Shown here: positions 32,860-40,214 of the stretch, one piece after another
How the letters are laid out: each line of letters begins with the position of its first letter
Position numbering within the stretch: position 1 is the first letter of the stretch
Source: Candidatus Saccharibacteria bacterium
GTDB taxonomy: Bacteria > Patescibacteriota > Saccharimonadia > Saccharimonadales > Saccharimonadaceae
DNA length: 64,000 nucleotides
NCBI GenBank assembly: GCA_016432585.1
Contig: CP066696.1
Location: 186,001-250,000, forward strand
Direction of reading: 5' to 3'
The notes under the pieces: generated by a model
Database searches by the model: none
What the model saw: the letters and a program-made list of their open reading frames with translations, nothing else
Told to the model about the DNA's origin: nothing
Position numbers and translations under genes: made by a program

Positions 32860-33879
32860 TTAAATCTCTAGCGGCTCTTGCTCGATAGTAATACGAAACT
32901 TGTCGCGGACAGCCCCGATTATTTCGTCGCGAGCAGCGGCAAGGTCGGCATAATTTTTCGCGGATTCATTAATAAGTACGAGGGCATTTTTATCGTGCAC
33001 CCGCATACCATAGAGGGTTTTACCCTTATAGCCAGCCTGCTCTATTAGCCAGCCGGTCGGCACTTTAAACCGGCCATCGGGCATATCGTAGGTTGGCATG
33101 TCGGGATATTGTACCTGAAGATCGTTAAGCTGCCACTTTTCGATAATAGCGTTCTTGAAAAACGAGCCAGTATTTGGCGTTTCGGCTGGGTCGGGAAGCT
33201 TGTTCTTGCGGATATCTATAACAACGTCGCGTATTGTTTGCGCGGTATATATAGTAATATTGTGTTCGTCGAGATAGTTTTGAACTGCTGTATAAAACGG
33301 TGGCTGAGGCGACGCTTTATAGAGCCGAAGGGTAATACTGGTAATAACATAGCGCCCAGATTCGCTTCCACGAAAAATACTATGGCGATATGAAAAGCCG
33401 CAGTCAGCGTTTTCGAGAAGAATAAAAGCGTCGTTCTGAATATCGTAGGCTTCAAGCGAAACTAGGGAATCTGCAATTTCTTGGCCATAGGCGCCCACGT
33501 TTTGCACGGGCGCAGCACCGGCTGTTCCTGGAATTGCCGACATGGCTTCGATGCCCGAAAGATTCATATCAACGGTTTTTTTAACGATTTCATCCCAGTT
33601 TTCGCCTGCACCGATCTTTATCCGCACTTGCCCCGGCTCGTCGGATACGACCTCGAAGCCGGGAATACGGTTACGCACCACGATACCAGCAAAGCCTTCG
33701 TCGTGCACAATCACATTGCTACCGCCACCAAGGATAAAAATAGGAAGATTCTGCTTTTTAGCGTTGCGGCAGACTTCGGCTACTTCGTCGGGCGTATGTA
33801 CTTCTGTCATAAACCGTGCGTTGCCGCCAAGGCGCATGGTCGTGTAATTTCGCAGGGGAATATTAGTGTGAACGTCCAT
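32860..33879 (-). CDS. murB: UDP-N-acetylenolpyruvoylglucosamine reductase
   Basis: A 339-residue MurB of the E. coli type. FILGGGSNVIVHDEGFAG is the FAD-binding signature, AIPGTAGAAPVQNVGAYGQE the second, SYRHSIFR a third, and TGSFFKNAII carries the proton-donating Ser region. It reduces the MurA product to UDP-MurNAc with NADPH. Next to a MurA elsewhere in the window it shows that this lineage makes its own peptidoglycan precursors. Confidence 0.92.
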   Translation of the reverse strand: MDVHTNIPLRNYTTMRLGGNARFMTEVHTPDEVAEVCRNAKKQNLPIFILGGGSNVIVHDEGFAGIVVRNRIPGFEVVSDEPGQVRIKIGAGENWDEIVKKTVDMNLSGIEAMSAIPGTAGAAPVQNVGAYGQEIADSLVSLEAYDIQNDAFILLENADCGFSYRHSIFRGSESGRYVITSITLRLYKASPQPPFYTAVQNYLDEHNITIYTAQTIRDVVIDIRKNKLPDPAETPNTGSFFKNAIIEKWQLNDLQVQYPDMPTYDMPDGRFKVPTGWLIEQAGYKGKTLYGMRVHDKNALVLINESAKNYADLAAARDEIIGAVRDKFRITIEQEPLEI

Positions 33880-33984
33880 TTGCCCTTATTATAGCTAAAA
33901 CGGTAATGATATACCATATATAATATATTGGCGAAAATCGTGGCTTATACGGACGCGAAGTGTTATAATTACCTCTGTGTTTAC

Positions 33985-34061
33985 GCACCCGTAGCTCAGC
34001 GGATTAGAGCACTGGTCTTCGGAACCAGGTGTCGCAAGTTCGAATCTTGCCGGGTGTACCA
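33985..34061 (+). tRNA. tRNA-Arg (anticodon UCG)
   Basis: Acceptor GCACCCG pairs with CGGGTGT, anticodon loop CTTCGGA gives UCG, T-loop TTCGAAT; CCA is encoded at 34059-34061. A TATAAT box at 33964-33969 sits at promoter distance. Confidence 0.9.
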
Positions 34062-34078
34062 TTTGAATTTTTACATAT

Positions 34079-35611
34079 ATGAATACATTAAATACGATAG
34101 GCCAACAGTTTGCTGACGCACTAGCAGCGGCAACCACCCAAAATGATATTGCGGCGGTCGCTCGTAATAGTGGCCAAAAAGTTCATGTCACCGGTGCTGG
34201 CCGCACGCTGACATTTGCCTACGAACAGCTCCGCAATGCAGCGGAATATACCGAAGAGCATTTATTGCTACAGCGCGCTGTTCAGCGTTTTTACCGCCGT
34301 GTCTTTTTGTCTCGTGATATAAAACTTGTTGGGGCAAGTGGCGAAGATCTTATTATTGAGCTAACACTCGCTGGTTACCTAGAGAACGACTCGGTTCTTA
34401 CGTCTACAATTTCCGAAGTAAACGCCCTTGCAACGAAATACTATGCGGCTCATGCCCAATACGCAAAAGAAGCTTGGACATTAAATGTCCTCGCGGTAGA
34501 GGTAGAGCGCCTTCTGAATATGGACTTAAAGCGTGATGTCTTTACGCAATTTGCCTACGATTACTTTTTAGAGACGATTGATCAAACGAAGTTGTTTGGC
34601 AAGCCCGTTGCCGATTTTGAACTTTCGTTGTTCGTTGCCGTTCACCGGGCACTTCTAAAATCGGATTCGGCGACGATCCGTACAGCGCTTCTTCATAGGT
34701 ATCAGCAAGAGCCGGGCACTGGCGCGTATTCTCAGACGAACGAGATGATCGACCGTATTCTCGATTCTAGTACGACCGACATGGTATTTCGTCTGGTCGG
34801 CAAGCGTGGTGCACCTCTCAGGATTTTGTGGCGCCTTATCGACGAGCACGAAAATGCAACGACGCTTCTTCGCTCGCGTGAACAGTTTCTTTCAGCGTAT
34901 GAATCTCAGATTGAAACCGAATATTCACAGATCAATAGCCGTATAAACAAAGGTATTATCAAAAGTGTTATCTTTCTGATTATCACGAAAGTATTGATAG
35001 GCGTGTCGATCGAGGTGCCATACGACTATATGGTGCATGGGGCTATTTTGTGGTTGCCGCTTGCCATTAACCTTTTGTTCCCGCCAATTTACATGATCTT
35101 GCTACGCTTCACATTACGCTTGCCGGGATCGGCGAATACGACAGCGCTATCAGATACGGTTGATAATCTTTTGTACGGTGAAAACCGTGTTGCGTCGGCA
35201 AACTACAGGGCAAAACGCGGCTTTGGCCTAGCGTTCAACGTTGCTTACGCCCTGTTCTTTATTCTTGTATTTGGCGGTGCGGCGCTATGGCTGCTGACGC
35301 TTGGCTTCTCGCTACTTCACCTTTTCATCTTCTTTATCTTCCTTTCAACCGCAAGCTTCCTTGGTTTCCGCTTGTCTCGCCAGATTCGCGAACTAGAAGT
35401 GGTCGAAGGTCAAGAGGATGGCATTACGATTGTTCGCGACTTCCTTTATATCCCGTTTGTTGTCGTGGGGCGCTGGCTTAGTGAAAAATACTCTCGTATA
35501 AATATAGTAGCCATGATTCTTGATATGGTTATTGAGCTGCCACTTAAGACGATTCTTCACCTTATTCGCCAGTGGGGAATGTTTATTACGAGCAAAAAAG
35601 ACGAACTGTAA
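34079..35611 (+). CDS. Large membrane protein of unknown function (510 aa)
   Basis: A 510-residue protein with a soluble, helical N-terminal half (about 290 residues; FYRRVFLSRDIK, YAKEAWTLNVLAVEVERLL) and a C-terminal half with about four hydrophobic segments (SVIFLIITKVLIGV, ILWLPLAINLLFPPIYMILL, LAFNVAYALFFILVFGGAALWLL, FIFFIFLSTASFLGF). The N-terminus is cytoplasmic in most models. It is compatible with CPR-conserved hypothetical proteins but I cannot name a family. It starts 18 bases after tRNA-Arg. Confidence 0.65.
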   Translation: MNTLNTIGQQFADALAAATTQNDIAAVARNSGQKVHVTGAGRTLTFAYEQLRNAAEYTEEHLLLQRAVQRFYRRVFLSRDIKLVGASGEDLIIELTLAGYLENDSVLTSTISEVNALATKYYAAHAQYAKEAWTLNVLAVEVERLLNMDLKRDVFTQFAYDYFLETIDQTKLFGKPVADFELSLFVAVHRALLKSDSATIRTALLHRYQQEPGTGAYSQTNEMIDRILDSSTTDMVFRLVGKRGAPLRILWRLIDEHENATTLLRSREQFLSAYESQIETEYSQINSRINKGIIKSVIFLIITKVLIGVSIEVPYDYMVHGAILWLPLAINLLFPPIYMILLRFTLRLPGSANTTALSDTVDNLLYGENRVASANYRAKRGFGLAFNVAYALFFILVFGGAALWLLTLGFSLLHLFIFFIFLSTASFLGFRLSRQIRELEVVEGQEDGITIVRDFLYIPFVVVGRWLSEKYSRINIVAMILDMVIELPLKTILHLIRQWGMFITSKKDEL

Positions 35612-35693
35612 TACTTATAAAAATACTGTAATTGACATGTTGTTCGCGTAAGCTTAAGCTTAAATAAAGCTAACTATACGAGGGCTAAAAAAC

Positions 35694-36284
35694 ATGAAGA
35701 TAATGGCAAAATATATAGGTGCGACATTAGCCCTTGTGGCGGTTGTTGGGTTGGTGATTCCGGCGGTTACTAAGGCTGTCGAGACGGATGAGACAACGCA
35801 AACTCAAACAACAACAGAGTCGGAGCGCGAAAAGCTACGGCAGAGTGCGCAAGATCGAATTGAAGATAGAAAAGAGCGCCTAAGCGACGCCAAGCAAAAG
35901 CTTTGCGAGGCGCGAAAAGAGCGAATCACGCGGAGTATTAAGCGTGTTTCTAGTAGAGGCGAACGACACCTTAAAGTTTTTGCGACCATTACCGATCGAG
36001 TGACGACTTTCTATAAAAACAAGGGAAAGACGCTCTCGAATTACGATATATTGGTTGCGGATGTAGCCGCTAAAAAGACAGCGGCCGAGGTAGCGGTTCG
36101 TGCGACGGCAGCCTACGAGAATACTTTTGACTGTTCGGGTGATGATCCAAAAGGCGTCCTGAAATCATTCAGAACGACAGTTGCCGCTCAGCGCGAAGCC
36201 ATGAAAAAGTTTCGTACGGCAATAAAAAATCTTATCGTTGGGGTAAAATCTGTTCAGGCAGAGGAGGTGCGGAGCAATGAGTAA
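35694..36284 (+). CDS. Secreted coiled-coil protein
   Basis: A 196-residue protein with a signal-type helix (YIGATLALVAVVGLVIPAV) and a highly charged helical body (SEREKLRQSAQDRIEDRKERL), with two cysteines (KLCEARKER, FDCSGDD). It has coiled-coil character and ends before a pilin-like gene that overlaps it by 8 bases. The pair may form a surface or pilus accessory module. No family recognised. Confidence 0.6.
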   Translation: MKIMAKYIGATLALVAVVGLVIPAVTKAVETDETTQTQTTTESEREKLRQSAQDRIEDRKERLSDAKQKLCEARKERITRSIKRVSSRGERHLKVFATITDRVTTFYKNKGKTLSNYDILVADVAAKKTAAEVAVRATAAYENTFDCSGDDPKGVLKSFRTTVAAQREAMKKFRTAIKNLIVGVKSVQAEEVRSNE

Positions 36285-36573
36285 GAAATATCTAAAAAAA
36301 GGCTTTTCGGTAGTAGAGATTATTATTGTAGTAGCCGTCGTGGCGATAGTTGGCGCTCTTGGTGTGGTCGGATACAATCAGTGGAAATCTGCGAATACAG
36401 CCACCGACACCAGTGGAGTGGTTGAAAGCCAAGATTCTTTGGCAGAAATTGCCGTCCCTACCGTTACTAGTACAGAAGATCTTGATACGGCGACCAAGGC
36501 GCTCGACGATATAAACCTTGCCGAAGATTCATCAGATCTCGACGAGATTGACGCCGAGGCGACGGGCTTTTAA
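36277..36573 (+). CDS. Small pilin-like protein
   Basis: A 98-residue protein with a class III prepilin signal (KYLKKG before FSVVEIIIVVAVVAIVGALG) including the Glu at +5. The short head is acidic (DLDEIDAEATGF) and lacks the pilin beta sheet, so it may serve as an assembly adaptor rather than a structural pilin. It follows the secreted coiled-coil gene with an 8-base overlap. Confidence 0.7.
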   Translation: MSKKYLKKGFSVVEIIIVVAVVAIVGALGVVGYNQWKSANTATDTSGVVESQDSLAEIAVPTVTSTEDLDTATKALDDINLAEDSSDLDEIDAEATGF

Positions 36574-36628
36574 CCTCGGTAGTATTTACAAAACGCCCTC
36601 TATTTGCTATAGTCATTAAAGTTCATAT

Positions 36629-36705
36629 GGGCCAGTAGCTCAGCTGGTTAGAGCACCTGCCTCTTAAGCAGGGTGTCGTGGGTTCAAGCCCCACCTGGCC
36701 CTCCA
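36629..36705 (+). tRNA. tRNA-Lys (anticodon CUU)
   Basis: Acceptor GGGCCAG pairs with CTGGCCC, anticodon loop CTCTTAA gives CUU, T-loop TTCAAGC, CCA encoded at 36703-36705. A terminator follows at 36715. Confidence 0.9.
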
Positions 36706-36714
36706 TGCAAAGAA

Positions 36715-36748
36715 CGTCGACATTTTCGCTACCGGTCGGCGTTTTTTG
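36715..36748 (+). terminator. Terminator after tRNA-Lys
   Basis: CGTCGAC (36715-36721) pairs with GTCGGCG (36735-36741) with one G-U pair, followed by a T-run. It ends the tRNA-Lys transcript. Confidence 0.7.
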
Positions 36749-36807
36749 TTTGGCAAGAAGTGGCAATTGTTGTAATAAATTGAGTAATAAGATAATCTTA
36801 AATTAAG

Positions 36808-37716
36808 ATGACAAGACGTTCGCAGATAATAGAAGAGGTTCTGGCAGACCTTGAGCGTTTGAAAAATGACAGGTCACAAGACTTGGATTTGCAATATGCC
36901 GTGCAAGAGAATATTCGCTTTTTCGAGGCAGCGAAACACCCGTTTTCATTTCTGAGATGGCAACTGTTCGTGGCCCCGAATATTGATGCTTCTCGATTGC
37001 TTGAGTTGGCAGATCTGTCGCTGCCTAAGTGGGAGACGGTTCTTTACGAAGGCTTACGACGTATGGAGCGTAAAAAATTTCCAGGGCTTTTGACGCCACT
37101 CGTTAAAACACTAGTAAGTATGCCAGGGATAGTGTATCTCGACGTGGGATGTGGCGCGATGGAGACCGAGCGTCAGGTTATTGAATTGTTAAGCAAGCGT
37201 AATGATACAGCTCCGCGTGTTTTCGTTGGTGTTGATCAGTCGCCGGCTTCTTATGATGTTATCAATGAGACATTTAGTGAAATTATTGACCGTGTAGAGA
37301 TTGTAAAAATCGCAGACCGTGACCGCGAATCGCTTCTTGCGGCGCTTAAGCCGGGCAGTAAGCATCGTATTGTTTTTGTTGAGGCCGATGCGCTAGAGCT
37401 GGAAAAATGGCTCTCTGCTCAGGAGGTAGATATCGTTTATTCCTCTCGATTCAAACATCATCTTCCAGAAGCCCTAAAGCGGCAAATGGATGAGAGTTTG
37501 AAAAAAGTTGGCAAGTTTGTATTAGAATATGATGATTATCGTACGTCTCTTTCGTGGATCCAGCAAACGCTAGCCGCATGGTCGCGTCCTGTATTGCTGA
37601 ACGGTGCTCTTCTTTCACGTTTACGGCAGCCATCTAAGAAGGAACTAAAAGCCCAGAGAGGCAAGGGCGACATACATTTTTTCAGTCCACCCGGGTCGTA
37701 CATTAAACATCTTTAG
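36808..37716 (+). CDS. SAM-dependent methyltransferase-like protein
   Basis: A 302-residue protein. VYLDVGCGAMETE near residues 110-122 is motif I of class I methyltransferases, and VFVGVDQSPASYDVI is the acidic end of strand 2. A 100-residue helical N-terminal extension and a basic C-terminus (LRQPSKKELKAQRG) precede a terminal segment. The later motif is EADALELEKWL. The substrate is unknown. The following 60 bases hold a GC-rich hairpin. Confidence 0.7.
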   Translation: MTRRSQIIEEVLADLERLKNDRSQDLDLQYAVQENIRFFEAAKHPFSFLRWQLFVAPNIDASRLLELADLSLPKWETVLYEGLRRMERKKFPGLLTPLVKTLVSMPGIVYLDVGCGAMETERQVIELLSKRNDTAPRVFVGVDQSPASYDVINETFSEIIDRVEIVKIADRDRESLLAALKPGSKHRIVFVEADALELEKWLSAQEVDIVYSSRFKHHLPEALKRQMDESLKKVGKFVLEYDDYRTSLSWIQQTLAAWSRPVLLNGALLSRLRQPSKKELKAQRGKGDIHFFSPPGSYIKHL

Positions 37717-37738
37717 TACTGATTTTTGGAAAGTTCTG

Positions 37739-37775
37739 CCCCCGGTGAGTGGCGCTTGCGCCGCCTCACCGGGGG
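37739..37775 (-). terminator. GC-rich hairpin, 11-bp stem with second stem inside
   Basis: CCCCCGGTGAG (37739-37749) pairs with CTCACCGGGGG (37765-37775), and an inner GGCGC/GCGCC stem continues the helix to a two-base loop. It lies directly after the stop of the GC-rich gene at 37780. No T-run follows. Confidence 0.65.
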
Positions 37776-37779
37776 TTGA

Positions 37780-38022
37780 TCAGAGGTTCATCACGTCCAT
37801 TGGCCGCGAGGAGTGCAGTTTCGCGGCGACCCGAACGACCGCCATGACGAGGTTCTGATTGCTGAAGTTGTGGGCCGCAGGCTCCTTGAGTTTCGTGTAT
37901 TCCACGATTCTCGTAGGAGTGTGGGCCTCTCCCAGCTTCAGCAGTACCAGCAGATGCCGCGCCACCAGCAGGTGGGGGTTGGCATTGCGGGTTGCCTCGT
38001 CCGTACGCGAGATGGCCGTCAT
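37780..38022 (-). CDS. GC-rich small protein C (80 aa)
   Basis: An 80-residue helical protein (TRNANPHLLVARHLLVLLKLG, then VMAVVRVAAKLHSS). The start is not settled: ATG at 38022 lies two bases after AGGAGG, and a GTG at 38025 overlaps that site. It is G/C-rich at third codon positions and flanked by AT-rich sequence, like the other GC-rich genes. Function unknown. Confidence 0.55.
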   Translation of the reverse strand: MTAISRTDEATRNANPHLLVARHLLVLLKLGEAHTPTRIVEYTKLKEPAAHNFSNQNLVMAVVRVAAKLHSSRPMDVMNL

Positions 38023-38043
38023 CACCTCCTGAAGCTCGTCACT

Positions 38044-38073
38044 CTAGGGGATAGAGACTTCCAAACCCGACAT
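38044..38073 (-). CDS. Possible 9-codon leader peptide of GC-rich gene C
   Basis: ATG (38073) to TAG (38046-38044) encodes MSGLEVSIP after a good ribosome site (GGGAGG, six bases before). It ends 21 bases upstream of the start of the next gene. It could couple or attenuate translation of that gene. The evidence is only its position and spacing. Confidence 0.25.
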   Translation of the reverse strand: MSGLEVSIP

Positions 38074-38154
38074 TACAGCCTCCCGAAAGGGTAGTAGAAC
38101 TTCCAATCACTGACGAGAATAGCCAAGTTCCATGACGGTCAATATCGAGGTAGA

Positions 38155-38182
38155 AAAAACCAGCTGCGATGAGCTGGTTTTT
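38155..38182 (-). terminator. Intrinsic terminator
   Basis: Eleven-bp arms AAAAACCAGCT (38155-38165) and AGCTGGTTTTT (38172-38182) with a T-run on either strand. It separates the GC-rich cassette from the DUF5684-like gene that converges on it. Confidence 0.75.
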
Positions 38183-38190
38183 GTTAGCGG

Positions 38191-38682
38191 TTAGGCTGTT
38201 TTTTCGGTTGGCGTTTTGGCTGGTTTTTTGCCTTTCCATTTTGAATCATCAACAGCGAGCCAAATGAGCCAAACGATAGGAAGGAAAATGGCGAGTAGTA
38301 CAAATGCACCTTCCTTGCCGAATTTAAGACCAACGTTGTACATGGCGATAATCATAAATACTGCCGCAATGATATTAACGACAGGGATAAGGGCGATAAC
38401 AGCCCAGTAGCCTTTTTGCTCGCCCATTTCAAGAAGTACCCAGTTGTTGTAAACGGGTACCCAGGCTTTCCATGTCTCGACCCCTGCTTTTTTAAAGATA
38501 CGACTAAGAAGAAGAGAGGAGATAACGTAGGTTATCACGACTGCAAACAGCATAAAAACGATAAAAAAGAGAATCGCACCCGCAACTGCCGTTTGTTCGG
38601 CCGGGGTGAGGTTGGCTGAAGTGTTGTAATAGTAGTCGGCGTCGTACGAATAAGACTGTGCAAGTAGCGTTGTTATGTTCAC
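38191..38682 (-). CDS. DUF5684-like membrane protein
   Basis: A 163-residue protein with four hydrophobic segments. The stretch WKAWVPVYNNWVLLEMG and GYWAVIALIPVVNIIAAVFM is the DUF5684/signal-peptidase-I-like repeat core, and a basic tail (KWKGKKPAKTPTEKTA) follows. An N-terminal Tyr-rich segment (YSYDADYYYN) precedes the first helix. The family is common in Gram-positive and CPR genomes with no assigned function. Confidence 0.7.
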   Translation of the reverse strand: MNITTLLAQSYSYDADYYYNTSANLTPAEQTAVAGAILFFIVFMLFAVVITYVISSLLLSRIFKKAGVETWKAWVPVYNNWVLLEMGEQKGYWAVIALIPVVNIIAAVFMIIAMYNVGLKFGKEGAFVLLAIFLPIVWLIWLAVDDSKWKGKKPAKTPTEKTA

Positions 38683-38739
38683 GAAGTATCTCCTTAGTTA
38701 TCTGGGTTTTATTTTAGCACGGTGGTAAAATAGTACATA

Positions 38740-39567
38740 ATGACAAAAATACTGAACGGTTCCGAATTAGTTGGATATATTAAAGAGCGCCAAGCACGCC
38801 AGGTACGGGCGTTGCGCCAAGCGTCTCGCGTTTTTCCACGGCTTGTCGTTATTAAAAGCAAGAGCGCGTCGCCTGTTATTGATACCTACGTTCGTATGAA
38901 AGGGCGCTATGGCGACGATATATTGATTGAGACGGTCGTTGAAACCCTCGATGAATCAGAGATGCCGGCAGCGATTGAGCGCGCCAATAACGATGATGCT
39001 GTTCATGGTATTATTGTACAGCTTCCGCTAGACGACCCGGCAAAAACCGATGAAATTGTTAATAGTATCACACCCGAAAAAGACGTTGACGGGCTTGGTG
39101 TACACACGAAATTTGAAAGTGCTACCGCAAAAGCAATTCACTGGTTGCTGGCAGGATATGCTATCGATCTAAAGGGTAAAAAAATAGCAATCGTGGGGAA
39201 CGGACGGCTTGTTGGCGCACCCTTGGCAAAAATATGGCGCGATAGCGGCTACGACGTTACGGTATTAACACGGGCGAGTGCCGATATAGCCGGTGTATTA
39301 AAGGATAGCGCGGTTATCGTAACGGCTACCGGTGTGCCTCACCTTATAACCACCGACATGATTGGAATTGGTGCGGTTGTTGTTGATGCGGGAACTGCTA
39401 GCGAGGATGGTGTTATTGTAGGGGATATTGACGATTCTGTCCGCACTCGAGACGATCTAACCGTCACGCCCGAAAAAGGCGGCGTTGGACCACTAACGAT
39501 TGCGGCATTATTCGACAATGTTATTGCGAGTGCCCAGGCTGTCGCCGAGCAAAAAACTAAAAACTAA
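38740..39567 (+). CDS. folD: Methylenetetrahydrofolate dehydrogenase/cyclohydrolase
   Basis: A 275-residue FolD. YVRMK (catalytic Lys in the YxxxK pattern), HGIIVQLPL, the nucleotide-binding GNGRLVGAPLAK and PEKGGVGPLT are all present. It oxidises methylene-THF to methenyl-THF and hydrolyses that to formyl-THF. In place of the usual GRSxxVGxP the motif reads GRLVGAP. The gene works with glyA at 25.4 kb. Slightly shorter than the usual 285. Confidence 0.9.
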   Translation: MTKILNGSELVGYIKERQARQVRALRQASRVFPRLVVIKSKSASPVIDTYVRMKGRYGDDILIETVVETLDESEMPAAIERANNDDAVHGIIVQLPLDDPAKTDEIVNSITPEKDVDGLGVHTKFESATAKAIHWLLAGYAIDLKGKKIAIVGNGRLVGAPLAKIWRDSGYDVTVLTRASADIAGVLKDSAVIVTATGVPHLITTDMIGIGAVVVDAGTASEDGVIVGDIDDSVRTRDDLTVTPEKGGVGPLTIAALFDNVIASAQAVAEQKTKN

Positions 39568-39935
39568 GCAATTCCAAGAGCTTCTTTGACGCGTCCAACA
39601 ACTTGGCGAGGCGTAAGGTCGGCTTTTACGATGTAGCTGTGAATACCCATGTTACGCAGCTCTTTTGGAGCTTCTTCTTCGCCAAGATTGGTAAGGATAA
39701 TAACAGGGATAGTTTTACCCCAGTCGTGCTTGCGAATTTCGGTAAGGGCCTCGGCACCGTTCATGCTTGGCATTTGAAGATCAAGTAAGATTATATCTGG
39801 GTGGAACCCTTGGACTAACGCGACACCCCGCTCGCCGTTGTCGGCGATTTGCACCTCGAAGCCGTCCGCTTCAAACTTCATGCGGTACATCTGGTTAATT
39901 ACTGGATCGTCTTCGATGATGGCTATTTTGGTCAT
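39564..39935 (-). CDS. Single-domain response regulator (CheY-like)
   Basis: A 123-residue receiver domain without an output domain. Acidic pocket residues are in EDDP (positions 8-10), the phosphorylated Asp52 in ILLDLQMPSMNG, and the conserved Lys in YIVKADL. With no effector domain it must signal by protein-protein contact. A candidate partner is the histidine kinase at 45.5 kb. Its stop overlaps the folD stop by 4 bases. Confidence 0.85.
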   Translation of the reverse strand: MTKIAIIEDDPVINQMYRMKFEADGFEVQIADNGERGVALVQGFHPDIILLDLQMPSMNGAEALTEIRKHDWGKTIPVIILTNLGEEEAPKELRNMGIHSYIVKADLTPRQVVGRVKEALGIA

Positions 39936-40100
39936 GTTAGTCGGTTGCCTCTTCGTTATTTTATAACGTCTATGTTTTTCTTTACTTTTTCATTTTATCA
40001 CTATATGACGTCTTGGAAAATGCAAGTATGATATGTTCGTGGCTGAATATGTTCTACGTACGATATACATATATTCTCAAAGTATGCAAACTAGGCTATA

Positions 40101-40208
40101 GTGACAGCAGATAGAGGCCTTTTGCTAAAGCTGCTCGAAAATCAAGGACTATCAAACGCAAAGGCTTCGTCTGTTCTGATAAATAACAAACTGAGAAAGT
40201 GTGGTTAG
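40101..40208 (+). CDS. Small peptide upstream of the lyase (35 aa), uncertain
   Basis: A frame from the GTG at 40101 to the TAG at 40206-40208 encodes 35 residues (VTADRGLLLKLLENQG, then SNAKASSVLI) ending in LRKCG, only 6 bases before the lyase start. It has no good ribosome site. If real, its C-terminal Cys-Gly end would be of interest beside a ThiF/E1-like gene. The chance of a random frame is considerable. Confidence 0.3.
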   Translation: MTADRGLLLKLLENQGLSNAKASSVLINNKLRKCG

Positions 40209-40214
40209 ACAACA

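Noticed and set aside
33895-34137. Minus-strand open frame across tRNA-Arg with a protein-like translation
   Set aside because: It reads through the tRNA gene antisense and gives a familiar tRNA-derived false protein (HPARFELATPGSE).
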